A stretch of DNA of 64,000 nucleotides from Acinetobacter bouvetii DSM 14964 = CIP 107468 (GTDB taxonomy: Bacteria > Pseudomonadota > Gammaproteobacteria > Pseudomonadales > Moraxellaceae), in assembly GCF_000368865.1 (NCBI RefSeq), contig NZ_KB849727.1, positions 1-64,000 of the forward strand, written 5' to 3'. The notes under the pieces were generated by a model. That model made no database searches and was not told the DNA's origin. It saw only the letters and a list, made by a program, of their open reading frames with translations. This document shows positions 1 to 12,306 of the stretch, piece by piece (the stretch's first letter is position 1; every line of letters starts with the position of its first letter). Made by a program: the position numbers and the translations under genes.

Positions 1-474
<474 letters not shown>

Positions 475-533
475 ACGAAAGATTGACGACCGGTAAGAAT
501 CCACAACAAGTTGTTCTTCATTGATGTATCTGA

Positions 534-610
<77 letters not shown>

Positions 611-660
611 TTCTGACTAGCTGTACAGAAAGAAGATGCATTGAATCTAGATGATAAGCT

Positions 661-736
661 GGGGACTTAGCTTAGTTGGTAGAGCGCCTGCTTTGCACGC
701 AGGAGGTCAGGAGTTCGACTCTCCTAGTCTCCACCA
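661..736 (+). tRNA. tRNA-Ala (TGC)
   Basis: A 76-nt cloverleaf with an encoded CCA end and anticodon TGC in the loop CTTTGCAC. It is the second spacer tRNA, 50 nt after tRNA-Ile, as in many gammaproteobacterial rRNA operons. Confidence 0.97.
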
Positions 737-1142
737 TATATCGCTTTGCGATATGGTTAAGTTAATAAATGAACAGTCAAAAGGCTGTTAGTTTAGTCCT
801 TAAGCAAACGAAGTTTTAGATCCTAGAGATTAGCAAGTATAAGCGTTATGATACGCGGACTTGATAATCTCTGTGATTTATCACGGTTTCCTGACCTGAC
901 GAAGGCTGGAAAAATCATTAACAGAATATATTTGAGTTGAAATAATTTGTTCATACTCGTTTTAGTTAACTTAACAAGCAATTGTTAATGTTGAATGAAA
1001 TGAGTTACTAGCGAAATTAACTGAATCAAGCGTTTTGGTATATGAATCTAATTGAAGCTGTACAGTGATTAAGTTCACAGAACTCTGAACTAAAATGTTG
1101 AAGATGCTACTTGTAGGCATCGTCGGCTGTTTGGGGTTGTAT
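737..1142 (+). other. 16S-23S spacer, distal part
   Basis: About 400 nt of AT-rich spacer between tRNA-Ala and 23S. It should carry the 5' half of the 23S processing stem and antitermination signals. I did not identify a boxA with certainty, and I see no protein gene here; the 62-codon frame at 1095-1283 runs into 23S and is spurious. Confidence 0.7.
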
Positions 1143-4037
<2,895 letters not shown>

Positions 4038-4221
4038 ACAACGCCCAAGCAGCTGTATATCATGCTTCAATTGATTCACATATAATCAATCAAACTTGAT
4101 TTAGTTAAAAAGCTAGATACAATGAACAAATTAAATGAACTCAAGTACTTCTGTTAATAACTCATTTGACCAAGCAACGGCACTGAAAAGATAAGACCAA
4201 ATGCAAAGTCATAACAGTTGT

Positions 4222-4336
4222 GCTGGCGACAATAGCAAGAGTGAACCACCTGATCCCTTCCCGAACTCAGAAGTGAAACCTCTTAGCGCTGATGGTAGTG
4301 TGGGGTTACCCATGTGAGAGTAAGTCATCGCCAGCT
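4222..4336 (+). rRNA. 5S ribosomal RNA
   Basis: A 115-nt 5S rRNA. The terminal helix pairs GCTGGCGAC at the 5' end with CGCCAGC at the 3' end, and the conserved CCGAACTCAGAAGTGAAA loop region is present. It follows 23S after a 184-nt spacer. Confidence 0.96.
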
Positions 4337-4346
4337 CATTATTCGA

Positions 4347-4381
4347 AAACACCCCCTGACTAGTGCAGGGGGTGTTTTTTT
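4347..4381 (+). terminator. rho-independent terminator of the rRNA operon
   Basis: A GC-rich hairpin (ACACCCCCTG, short loop, CAGGGGGTGT) is followed by a run of eight T. It lies 11 nt after 5S, so it terminates the rRNA operon. Confidence 0.9.
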
Positions 4382-4402
4382 ATGCGAAATAAAGAAAAAT
4401 AG

Positions 4403-4651
4403 CAAATAATTGCCCGCGGTATGTCTGAAGAAATGGGTGTAACACTTTTAACAGAACATGAATATAGAGCGCTACAGGAAGAATTTAAGTTTGATTTAAA
4501 ATCATCCAGCTGGGTATTAACCCCTTCAGCTATTCGAAGAAAGGGCGGAGCTATATTTTGCGATAATCGATATGGGCATGTATTTACATATCATAATGGT
4601 GCGCAGTCATACTACGCATCACGTGGATTCCGATGTAAGCTTCTTCTCTAA
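4403..4651 (+). pseudogene. 5'-truncated DUF4256-family gene
   Basis: The readable frame gives about 76-82 residues corresponding to the C-terminal end of DUF4256 proteins, which are normally about 180-190 residues. Recognisable motifs are EMGVTLLTEHEYR, SSWVLTPSAIR, GGAIFCDNRY, and YHNGAQSYYASRGFR close to the end. The frame stays open upstream of the first ATG (4421) only to a stop at 4400-4402. The N-terminal hundred residues, which hold the family's EGEPDVIGYD- and CSKESP-type motifs, are absent. The break lies just behind the rRNA terminator, which suggests a deletion or rearrangement there. DUF4256 has no established function. No ribosome site is visible, so expression is unlikely. Family assignment is from memory of its motifs. 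Confidence 0.65.
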
Positions 4652-4656
4652 TAACT

Positions 4657-5202
4657 CTATAAAGCGCTTTTTAAAATTTTCTGATGCTGTTTAACTTGTT
4701 TAGCATAGCGTTTGCCTTGCTTTTTCATACCCCGGTCAGAGTTATACCCAGTTGGTCCAACATTGTAATAGGCTAATGCTTTAGGCCATTCACCAGCTGT
4801 ATTTTTATAGCGGGCAATAATATAGCTTCCACATTGAATATTAGTGTATTCGTCAAATAAATCACCAGGACAGTTGTTTTGCCAATAGCGGGGAATAATC
4901 TGTGTCAGTCCAACTGCACCAGCAGGTGATGAAGCATAACTGCGGTAACTTGATTCTTGTCTAATTACAGCAGCTAAAAGCAATGGATCTAAATCATAGC
5001 GTTCAGCACTTTGTACAATCATTGGCGATACGCGATTAGCCATATTAGGATCAACTGAATAGGCGCGTTGGATTCCTGCAGAAAGTTTTGCCGCGCGTTT
5101 CTCAACTGATCCACCGCCAAGAGATGAGCAGCCTGTAAAAACGGTTGCTGTAATCAGCATGCATAATGATTTCACAGTGATGTTTTTGGAAAAATGAAGC
5201 AT
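4657..5202 (-). CDS. Lytic transglycosylase, SLT domain, lipoprotein
   Basis: Predicted membrane-bound murein lytic transglycosylase of 181 residues, cleaving the MurNAc-GlcNAc bond of peptidoglycan. The N-terminus (MLHFSKNITVKSLC...VFTGC) is a lipoprotein signal with a lipobox Cys around residue 25. The SLT domain fills the C-terminal two thirds: catalytic Glu in AVIRQESSYR, then SPAGAVGLTQIIP and ALAYYNVGPTGY, the canonical motif order. A TTG 36 nt upstream would give a longer frame, but it would put a hydrophilic tail before the signal sequence, so the ATG at 5202 is preferred. It ends 6 nt from the convergent DUF4256 remnant. The domain is certain; the exact class (MltC/EmtA-like) is not. 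Confidence 0.85.
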   Translation of the reverse strand: MLHFSKNITVKSLCMLITATVFTGCSSLGGGSVEKRAAKLSAGIQRAYSVDPNMANRVSPMIVQSAERYDLDPLLLAAVIRQESSYRSYASSPAGAVGLTQIIPRYWQNNCPGDLFDEYTNIQCGSYIIARYKNTAGEWPKALAYYNVGPTGYNSDRGMKKQGKRYAKQVKQHQKILKSAL

Positions 5203-5407
5203 ATTTATGTATTTTGGTTGCTGAATTGAAGTGAACAAAATATTTACTGTCGAGTCTTTAAATTAATTCAAAATATTATTCAGCATTATGTGAGCAGTCA
5301 ATTGTTTCGAAAGCTGAAGCTGTGTTGAATTTGTTAAGCGAACACAGTTGCCATGAGTAATGGCGAAAATTGTTTGCTAAGAAAATCATAAGCTGCGGTT
5401 GAGCAGC

Positions 5408-5896
5408 TTATATTAAACTTTTCAGCATCCAGATTTCACAGGCATGGCTATGTCCAGTATTGCCTTTGGGGGCAGATAAATGCTGGAAACCCAGTTTTTC
5501 GTAGAGTTTAACTGCCTGCCATAAATTGGTGGTGGTTTCTAAATAGCAAAAATGAATGCCATGTTTTGCGGCAAATTCAAAAGCAAGGGATAAAATTTGC
5601 TTTGCAAATCCATGACCGCGAATTTCAGCACTAAAGTACATTTTTTGTATTTCTAAAATATTAGAATCACCCTGTAGCGGGGAAATGCCTCCACCGCCTA
5701 AAATGACTCCGTGATTGTTTTCAATCACCCAATAGTGTGCATTTTTCTGTTGGTAAACGTCATAAAGGTTATCCAATATGGGGTCTGCAACTGCAAAGCC
5801 AGATTCGGCAGCAAGTCCGAATTCTTCCGAAACTTCACGGATGACACTGGCAATTTGAGCATTGTCTTTTTGTTCAATAGTGCGGATTTTGTACAT
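5408..5896 (-). CDS. GNAT family N-acetyltransferase
   Basis: A 162-residue single-domain GNAT protein. The family beta4-alpha3 region is seen as KMYFSAEIRGHGFAKQILS, matching the acetyl-CoA pyrophosphate loop (R/QxxGxG/A), followed by CYLETTTNLWQAVKLYEKLGF, the usual late motif with Tyr before the last strand. It presumably transfers acetyl from acetyl-CoA to a small amine or N-terminus; the substrate cannot be read from sequence. The gene stands alone with an ATG start, about 110 nt from the acyl-CoA dehydrogenase gene upstream. Confidence 0.85.
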   Translation of the reverse strand: MYKIRTIEQKDNAQIASVIREVSEEFGLAAESGFAVADPILDNLYDVYQQKNAHYWVIENNHGVILGGGGISPLQGDSNILEIQKMYFSAEIRGHGFAKQILSLAFEFAAKHGIHFCYLETTTNLWQAVKLYEKLGFQHLSAPKGNTGHSHACEIWMLKSLI

Positions 5897-6007
5897 ATAA
5901 AGTTTGGGATAAAAAACAGTAAAGATGGATTGTTATAGTATGTTTTACTGTAAAAATCCATCTTTAAATGAAATTAAGAATAGCTTAGCTTAGTGCTTTG
6001 AAAAAAG

Positions 6008-7207
6008 TTATTTGAGTTCGCTGGAAGATTTTCCTAGTTCACGCCGCGCGATAATAAGTTGCTGAATTTGCTGCGTGCCTTCAAAAATATCTAAAATTTT
6101 AGAATCCCGTGCCCATTTTTCTAGAAGCTCATCTTCGTTATAGCCTACACTTGCTGCTAACTCTACGCATTTAAGCGTAATTTCATTGCTTACACGGCCT
6201 GCTTTTGCTTTGGCAATTGAGGCTTCACGTGAGTTTGGCTTTTTGTTGTCAGCCATCCAAGCAGCTTTAAGCATCAGTAAACGGGCTGCTTCCCATTCAG
6301 CCTCCATATGGTAGATTTGAGCGGCTAAATTTGAGGTCTGTAAATAGGGAGTCGCATATTGCTCATTCAGCTCATCTTTAAAGATTTCCTTAATGCGTTC
6401 TAACGATGCTTTTGCACAGCCAACTGCCATGGCTGCAACGAGTGGACGGGTATTGTCAAAGGTTTCCATGACGCCTGCAAATCCCTTGGCAACATCAATT
6501 TCAGCATTTCCCAATAAATTAGCAGCAGGCACCCGGCAGTCGATGAAACTGATGGCTGCTGTATCAGAAGCTTTAATGCCGAGTTTGTGTTCTAAGCGTT
6601 CAATCTTCATGCCAGGCGTTCCTTTTGCCACGACAAAAGATTTAATGGCGGAACGTCCTAATTTCTTATCCAATGTCGCCCAGACAACAACCGAATCTGC
6701 ACGCTCACCAGAAGTAACAAAAATTTTTTCACCATTGAGGATATAGTCATCGCCATCTTTTATGGCAGTCGTACGGATTGCTGCAGAGTCAGAACCGCAA
6801 TTGGGTTCAGTAATCGCCATTGCGGCCCATGTTCCATTAAAGCGTTGCAGCTGTTCCTCATTCGCAACGGCTGCAATTGCTGAGTTGCCAAGCCCTTGAC
6901 GGGGCATGCTTAGCAGCAGTCCTGTATCGCCATAACACATTTCAATGATGCTGAGTGCTGTAGACATATTGACGCCATTTTTATTGCCAGAATCCGTATC
7001 ACCGCGCTTATTTACAGCTGCGCCGGCATTCATGCCATCACCGCCTTCATTCATGCCATCGACTAGAGCTGACAGCATGTCTAATTCTTTGGGGTAGTCA
7101 TGTTCGGCTTTGTCATATTTTCGGGAAATTGGGCGCAATACATTCAGAGCAACTTCATGTGCTTGATCAATAAGCATTTTGAATTTTTTAGGGTTTTGCA
7201 AGTTCAT
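6008..7207 (-). CDS. Acyl-CoA dehydrogenase (catalytic-type subunit)
   Basis: A 399-residue FAD-dependent acyl-CoA dehydrogenase, which introduces the alpha-beta double bond into acyl-CoA in fatty-acid degradation. Family motifs: AITEPNCGSDSAAIRTTA (flavin/substrate loop), YILNGEKIFVTSGERAD, and the C-terminal IFEGTQQIQQLIIAR, whose Glu is the catalytic base in short/medium-chain family members. Residues about 50-80 form a Gly/Asn-rich insertion (NEGGDGMNAG). It follows a second acyl-CoA dehydrogenase gene with a 23-nt gap, so the two are probably one operon with the distant homologue upstream. Chain-length preference is unknown. Confidence 0.88.
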   Translation of the reverse strand: MNLQNPKKFKMLIDQAHEVALNVLRPISRKYDKAEHDYPKELDMLSALVDGMNEGGDGMNAGAAVNKRGDTDSGNKNGVNMSTALSIIEMCYGDTGLLLSMPRQGLGNSAIAAVANEEQLQRFNGTWAAMAITEPNCGSDSAAIRTTAIKDGDDYILNGEKIFVTSGERADSVVVWATLDKKLGRSAIKSFVVAKGTPGMKIERLEHKLGIKASDTAAISFIDCRVPAANLLGNAEIDVAKGFAGVMETFDNTRPLVAAMAVGCAKASLERIKEIFKDELNEQYATPYLQTSNLAAQIYHMEAEWEAARLLMLKAAWMADNKKPNSREASIAKAKAGRVSNEITLKCVELAASVGYNEDELLEKWARDSKILDIFEGTQQIQQLIIARRELGKSSSELK

Positions 7208-7230
7208 TGATTTATTCCTTTTAATGCTGA

Positions 7231-8526
7231 TTAGGCATGCAGGCCGGAGTGCATGATGGCAGTCGCGCGCAGGTCACGGTACCAGCGCTCTACAGGATGT
7301 TCTTTGGTAAAGCCATGACCGCCAAGAATTTGCACGCCATCTGTGCCAATTTTCATGGATTTTTCTGCGCAGAGCAGGCGCGCCAAGTATGCTTCACGGT
7401 GGAAAGGCTTGCCGGATTCAGCCAAGCTTGCGGCATTCAATACCAGCATGCGCATTGCATCAATTTCAATTGCCATATCGGCAATCATGAAGGCAACGCT
7501 TTGACGGTGTGAAATAGGTTCGCCAAATGCAGTGCGTTCATTTGCATATTGAATGCAGTATTTTTTAACGGCTTCGCATGTGCCAATCGCCATTGCGCAC
7601 CACATTAAATTGCCTAAGTTCAAGAAAGCAGCATAATCAAAATCGTCATCGCCTAGCCGTTCAGCAGGTGTATTATCAAAATGCAGGGTGACTGTTTCTG
7701 CGGCTTTTAATCCCATGGCGGGGGTCTTTTTGACAGTAATGCAGTGATTTCGGGTAACGGCAAATACATCAGGCCGGCCTTCAAATTCAGCGGAAACCAG
7801 CAGCACATCAGCCGATTCACCTAATAAAACCAGTGTTTTTTCGCCAGTAATGCTGTACAGGCCATTATTTTCAACGGCTTTCGTTTTTAACTTAAAGGGA
7901 TTAAAAGCCGGTGTAGCTTCCTGTACTGCAAAGCTGCCTTGAATTTCAGCATCTTCTGCAAAACTCGGCAAATATTTGGATTGAATCTGCTCAGAGCCCC
8001 ATTGTGTAATCGCATTGATGACGCTGAAAGTGGAAAGCAGGCCGGCACTTAAGCTAAAGTCACCTTGAGCCAATTGCTCGGCAATTAAGATATTGCTGAT
8101 GATATTTTTTTCTGCGGCAACACCGCCGAGCGCTTCGGGCAATGCATAGAAATTCAGGCCCAGTTCAATACTGTACTGATATAGCTCTGATGGAAATTTT
8201 TCATTTTGATCTGCACTTTGCGCCAAAGGATAAAGCACTTCTCGCGCAAATTGCGCCATGGCGTCCGAAGTCATCTGCTGTTCTTCAGATAAGCTTAAAT
8301 CAAATAATGACTTTGATTGATTTGGTAAACGCTGTTTATGTATATTATTTTGCGGTTTAAATACCTTTTGAGTTTTATTCAGTGTTTTAAATCCAGCTTT
8401 AGAGCCTTGGTACAGTGATTTTTCGACAAATTTTCTTAATTTGAGTTGATCTAATACATCACTGCCGGCAATTTTTGTGAGCAATGACAGCCCAAATCCT
8501 TGCGCTTTATTTACCATATCATTCAT
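7231..8526 (-). CDS. Acyl-CoA dehydrogenase family protein (possible partner subunit)
   Basis: Acyl-CoA dehydrogenase fold of 431 residues from the chosen start. Seen: QEATPAFNPF in place of the usual TEPxxGSD loop, YSITGEKTLVLLGESADVL, ERTAFGEPISHRQSVAFMIADM (the classic C-terminal helical motif), and ILGGHGFTKEHPVERWYRD near the end. The C-terminus reads RATAIMHSGLHA with no EGT motif, so the usual catalytic Glu is not evident. The ATG at 8526 is preferred over one at 8619 because GGAAAAAC lies just ahead of it. It is the first gene of a pair with the next acyl-CoA dehydrogenase. Confidence 0.85.
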   Translation of the reverse strand: MNDMVNKAQGFGLSLLTKIAGSDVLDQLKLRKFVEKSLYQGSKAGFKTLNKTQKVFKPQNNIHKQRLPNQSKSLFDLSLSEEQQMTSDAMAQFAREVLYPLAQSADQNEKFPSELYQYSIELGLNFYALPEALGGVAAEKNIISNILIAEQLAQGDFSLSAGLLSTFSVINAITQWGSEQIQSKYLPSFAEDAEIQGSFAVQEATPAFNPFKLKTKAVENNGLYSITGEKTLVLLGESADVLLVSAEFEGRPDVFAVTRNHCITVKKTPAMGLKAAETVTLHFDNTPAERLGDDDFDYAAFLNLGNLMWCAMAIGTCEAVKKYCIQYANERTAFGEPISHRQSVAFMIADMAIEIDAMRMLVLNAASLAESGKPFHREAYLARLLCAEKSMKIGTDGVQILGGHGFTKEHPVERWYRDLRATAIMHSGLHA

Positions 8527-8750
8527 TTTTGTTTTTCCAGAAAGAAATGTTTTTCTAAATTTATGCTGACATGCGGATTGTAAAAATACCATGTCAAAAC
8601 TGACATAGTTCATTGTCATTGATGAGCGGATAACATTTGAAGAAATATATGTTTAATAAATTGATTTTTAGTTATTTAATTTTTTTCGTATTTTGGAATT
8701 TACAATAGGAATTGACCTGAATGACAAAGGTCATTCAGGTCGGAAACCGT

Positions 8751-10124
8751 TTATTTGTATTTTTGGATCATTTTTCTGACATTGGTTTTAGCTTCAATGA
8801 CGGTCATGAATGTGTAGGCGCCGATAAATTTCCGGCTGATAAACATGAACTCTTTCGGTGGAACACTGAAATAGCGGGATGCCATCGATTTAGAAGCCTG
8901 CTGCATGACACGGCTATGCAGCTGGCTTTTTTTCCAGTCATAGCGGTTCTGTTCATCCATTACGCCGGCAGGCAGGTCCGCATTATTGAGCGGGGTGCTG
9001 AATGCTTCGGTCGCCAGCAGGAAAACTTTGGCCATATCCGGCTTGATGCTTTGCGGAATAGAGTCGAAGAAGCTGTATCCTGTCATTGCATTTACCATTT
9101 CATCAGCATTGTGATTAAATCCTGCAAAAATAAGATTGTGCGCAACTTTCAGCAAATGCTGATCAAATTGGCGGATGGCGCCAAAATCCAACAGCACAAT
9201 TTTGTCTTGCACATCTAATCCATTGCCTAAACGGACTAAATAGTTGCCGAAGTTTGGATCGGTTTGCATTTCACCCCATTCAAACAGTTCACGTACTGCA
9301 ATTTCAAGTGAAGCCTCACCTAAAGCATTGCGGCGTTCTTGCGGCAAAGACAGCATGACAGGGCTGTTGATGGGTACGCCGCGTTCGAAGGTCATGCACA
9401 GTACTTGATCGGTGCAATATTCATCAATAATCTGCGGGACGATATAGCGCGGATCATCTTTCAGGCGTGAGGCAAAACGGCGCGTAGTCTCAGACTCAAT
9501 TTTGTAATTGACTTCACGATGCATCATTTCACGCACTTCATCAAACCATTGATCAAATTCGCGGGTTTGCGGCACCATTCGAGTGAGTTTCAGCATATTC
9601 CGGAAGAGATTCATATCTGAATCTATGGCATCTGCTACCCCTGGATATTGTATTTTTAAAACAATTTCTAAGCCGTCAGATTTACGGACTGCACGGTGAA
9701 CTTGCGCCAATGATGCAGTACCCAGCGGTTCACGGTCTATGGTCAGCTCATCTAGCTTAGAACCCAGCTGAACATGCAGCTGTTCTTTAATTGCAGGCCA
9801 TGCCAATGCTATTGTTTGATTATTCAGTGTATTTAGGGCTTGCGTAATTTCTTCTGGCAGAAAATGCTCGCCATACAATGCCATCATTTGGCCAATCTTT
9901 ACAATTGAACCTTTTAGCTTGCCAATTTCGGCAACTAAATAGTCCGCCTGTTCTTTCATGGCCTTCTTGCGTTTACGTTCTTTTTCTTCCTCACTGGAAA
10001 AAATAGAGGTAGCATTTGATGCAGCCCAGCGGGTTCCTGCCAGCAAAGATGCTTTTGCAATCGATAAGCGTCGATCCATTGAAGATGTTTTCAGCTGTTT
10101 GAGCTTATCGTTCTGATCTGACAT
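8751..10124 (-). CDS. ABC1/UbiB-like atypical kinase (AarF domain)
   Basis: A 457-residue member of the ABC1/ADCK/UbiB protein-kinase-like family. Family markers: the KxGQ motif in GSIVKIGQMMAL (residues about 75-86), the Ala-rich loop in EPLGTASLAQVHRA, a VLKIQYPG nucleotide-binding Lys strand, and QTDPNFGNYLV with VLLDFGAIRQF (catalytic and DFG-like segments). Family members act in ubiquinone biosynthesis or as poorly understood ATPases of lipid metabolism. No UbiB-type C-terminal transmembrane pair is obvious, so ubiB itself is unlikely. It lies upstream of the two acyl-CoA dehydrogenases in the same direction, with a 224-nt gap. Confidence 0.85.
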   Translation of the reverse strand: MSDQNDKLKQLKTSSMDRRLSIAKASLLAGTRWAASNATSIFSSEEEKERKRKKAMKEQADYLVAEIGKLKGSIVKIGQMMALYGEHFLPEEITQALNTLNNQTIALAWPAIKEQLHVQLGSKLDELTIDREPLGTASLAQVHRAVRKSDGLEIVLKIQYPGVADAIDSDMNLFRNMLKLTRMVPQTREFDQWFDEVREMMHREVNYKIESETTRRFASRLKDDPRYIVPQIIDEYCTDQVLCMTFERGVPINSPVMLSLPQERRNALGEASLEIAVRELFEWGEMQTDPNFGNYLVRLGNGLDVQDKIVLLDFGAIRQFDQHLLKVAHNLIFAGFNHNADEMVNAMTGYSFFDSIPQSIKPDMAKVFLLATEAFSTPLNNADLPAGVMDEQNRYDWKKSQLHSRVMQQASKSMASRYFSVPPKEFMFISRKFIGAYTFMTVIEAKTNVRKMIQKYK

Positions 10125-10279
10125 GTAAACTAAATCCTTTAATCAGCAAATAGCAGAATAATTCATTGTAGCGAATCTTACCGTGTCTGCGCGTATTAAA
10201 AAAGTTTAACGTGCTGAATAACCAGTAAAGTTATGCAGCTTAAAGAATGAAACTGCTTAAAAGAAAGGCAGTGGATTGC

Positions 10280-10729
10280 TTAAATATTAAATTTAATTTT
10301 CATTTCTGATTTTTGCTGCAAAAGCAGTTTGTTGTCCTGCACATGCTGGCAAATAAGCTTTTTGACAGATTGATGCTTAAAGCCGCTTGCGTAGCCTTTC
10401 ACAATAATAATGCTGGGCAGGCTAAAAAACAGATGTTTTGCATCTTCCAAAGTAGGCATGGTGAAAATGCCGTTTTCAATTAGAACCTGCTGAAAGTACT
10501 GTTTTTCTTCAATGACTTTGGGAGAGAGTGAATCATTCCAGTAACTTTGACGCATCGCCATCAGGTTATTGTGTTTGTAGCTCATAAGTAAAGAATGCTG
10601 TTTAAAGTGGCAATTATTCAAAATAAATGAGGGCTTTATTTGGGGTTTCAATGTGCAGGCAGATTTTTTAAATGTGAATAAAATGCCGGTCAGAATTTTT
10701 GCTTCGTATTTCAGGCTTTCATTGTTCAA
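10280..10729 (-). CDS. Hypothetical protein
   Basis: A 149-codon frame that I do not recognise. The longest reading starts at a TTG with no clear ribosome site; an internal ATG (10585, giving MSYKHNNLMAM at the N-terminus) would leave about 101 residues. The protein is basic and rich in Lys, Gln and His, without a signal peptide or membrane segment. The 3' part (EEKQYFQQVLIENGIF, SLPSIIIVKGYASGF) looks like a normal soluble domain. It lies alone, divergent from the LprI-like gene. Coding status is likely, start uncertain. Confidence 0.5.
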   Translation of the reverse strand: MNNESLKYEAKILTGILFTFKKSACTLKPQIKPSFILNNCHFKQHSLLMSYKHNNLMAMRQSYWNDSLSPKVIEEKQYFQQVLIENGIFTMPTLEDAKHLFFSLPSIIIVKGYASGFKHQSVKKLICQHVQDNKLLLQQKSEMKIKFNI

Positions 10730-10812
10730 TTCTACAATTGAATCCTGTAGTATTTGAGAAATTAAAAGAAAAGCTTTTGTGATATGCCTTCTATTCAGGC
10801 AAGGGGATAATA

Positions 10813-11193
10813 ATGCGTTTTTGGGGTTTAATGTTCATCAGCCTCGCGGCTTTAAGTACAAGCTCTGTGTTTGCAGCTGGCGTAACCAAAAAATATCAGC
10901 AGTGCATGACAGGTACTTATGGAAATACAGATACAATTCAAGATTGTATTAAAGATGAATTAAAAATTCAGCAAAAAAGCTTAGATAAATACTATAAAAA
11001 ATATTTGAAAAATTCAGGTGAGTTTGAAGCGAATTATATAACACAGCATAAGCTGTGGGCATTCCGCGTTAATAACGTTTGCGGTTCAAATACAGTTTCG
11101 GTGCATGCCGTTATTCAGCAGCAGAAATGCATTTTAGGCATGACTGCAGATCGGGCTGAATTTTATAAGAACAAGACCCGGACATTCGAATAA
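10813..11193 (+). CDS. Small secreted LprI/DUF1311-like protein
   Basis: A 126-residue exported protein. The first 21 residues are a clean Sec signal (MRFWGLMFISLAALS, cleavage after VFAAG or VFA). The mature part carries Cys in KYQQCMTG, IQDCIKDEL, NNVCGSN and QQKCILGM, and HKLWAFRVNNVC, which fits the LprI/DUF1311 pattern of paired cysteines around a W-x-x-R segment. Some LprI-domain proteins inhibit lysozyme; that role is only a family inference here. The ATG is preceded by AAGGGGATAAT, a good ribosome site. Confidence 0.65.
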   Translation: MRFWGLMFISLAALSTSSVFAAGVTKKYQQCMTGTYGNTDTIQDCIKDELKIQQKSLDKYYKKYLKNSGEFEANYITQHKLWAFRVNNVCGSNTVSVHAVIQQQKCILGMTADRAEFYKNKTRTFE

Positions 11194-11282
11194 TTCACTA
11201 TTCTCGGTTTGAAAGCTTAATATAACCACCAAAACTAAGGTATCATAAGGCGTTTAAAAATATGACCTTGGAGACGCCTTAA

Positions 11283-12293
11283 GTGGATCGACCGACTATT
11301 AGCCCTGAACATATGCAGGAAGCCGCTGAAAATTTAACAACTATTCGTGATTTTATCCGTTTTGGTGTTTCAGCTTTACGTCAATACGATGCACATTTAG
11401 GTCAAGGTACAGAAGATTATTTTGCTGAAAGTTCAGCACTGGTGTTGCAAACTTTGTCATTGGACTGGAATGCCAATCCTGAAATTCTAGACGCCAAAGT
11501 GCTGCCTAGCGAAGCTGCTGAATTCTTGGCGCTGCTGGAACGCCGCATCAATGAAAAAGTTCCAACGTCATATCTATTGAATTTGGCGTATTTCTTTGGC
11601 AAGCCATTTTATGTGGATGAGCGGGTACTGATTCCGCGTTCACCAATTGCAGAGCTGATAGAAAACCGTTTTGCTCCATATTGCTTGGGTGAAAATGGTG
11701 AAATTGGCGCAGCCGTTAACAACTTGCCGGAAAATCCACACCCTAAAACGCCGCAGCGCATTTTAGATATGTGCACAGGTTCAGGCTGTATCGCTATTGC
11801 GCTGGCTTATGCATTCCCTGAATCAGAAGTGGATGCAACTGACTTATCGAAAGAAGCGTTGGAAGTTGCTCAAATTAACTGTGAACATCATGATAAGCAG
11901 TATCAGATTGGATTGCTTGAATCTGATTTGTTTGAAAAAATTCCAGCTGAAAATCAATATGATTTAATCGTGTCGAATCCTCCATATGTAGATGCGGAAG
12001 ATATGGCGGACTTACCTGAAGAATTCCATCATGAACCTGAATTAGCATTGGCTGCCGGTCAAGATGGTCTGGATTTGGTGCGTAAAATGCTGGCTCAGGC
12101 TGCTGATTATTTAACCGAAGACGGTTTGATTGTGATCGAAGTCGGCAATTCTGAATGGGCGATGCGTCAAAATTTCAACACCGTTGATTTTCACTGGCTG
12201 CAGTTTCAAAAAGGCGGTACCGGTATTTTCGCTTTAACGGCCGAGCAGTGCCGTACATACAGAGATTTATTCCTCCAATCTATTCAAGCTTAA
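11283..12293 (+). CDS. prmB: 50S ribosomal protein L3 glutamine N5-methyltransferase
   Basis: A 336-residue class I SAM-dependent methyltransferase of the HemK/PrmB family, which methylates a Gln side chain of ribosomal protein L3. SAM-binding motif I is [17 protein letters not shown] and the Gln-binding NPPY motif is in [13 protein letters not shown]. The long N-terminal helical domain and the direct link to aroC (13-nt gap) match the prmB-aroC arrangement seen in many gammaproteobacteria and separate it from prmC. The start is a GTG with GGAG about 12 nt upstream. Confidence 0.93.
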   Translation: MDRPTISPEHMQEAAENLTTIRDFIRFGVSALRQYDAHLGQGTEDYFAESSALVLQTLSLDWNANPEILDAKVLPSEAAEFLALLERRINEKVPTSYLLNLAYFFGKPFYVDERVLIPRSPIAELIENRFAPYCLGENGEIGAAVNNLPENPHPKTPQRILDMCTGSGCIAIALAYAFPESEVDATDLSKEALEVAQINCEHHDKQYQIGLLESDLFEKIPAENQYDLIVSNPPYVDAEDMADLPEEFHHEPELALAAGQDGLDLVRKMLAQAADYLTEDGLIVIEVGNSEWAMRQNFNTVDFHWLQFQKGGTGIFALTAEQCRTYRDLFLQSIQA

Positions 12294-12306
12294 GGAGCCG
12301 TTAAAC

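Noticed and set aside
8721..9218. 165-codon plus-strand frame
   Set aside because: It is antisense to the ABC1-kinase gene, whose frame carries the family motifs.
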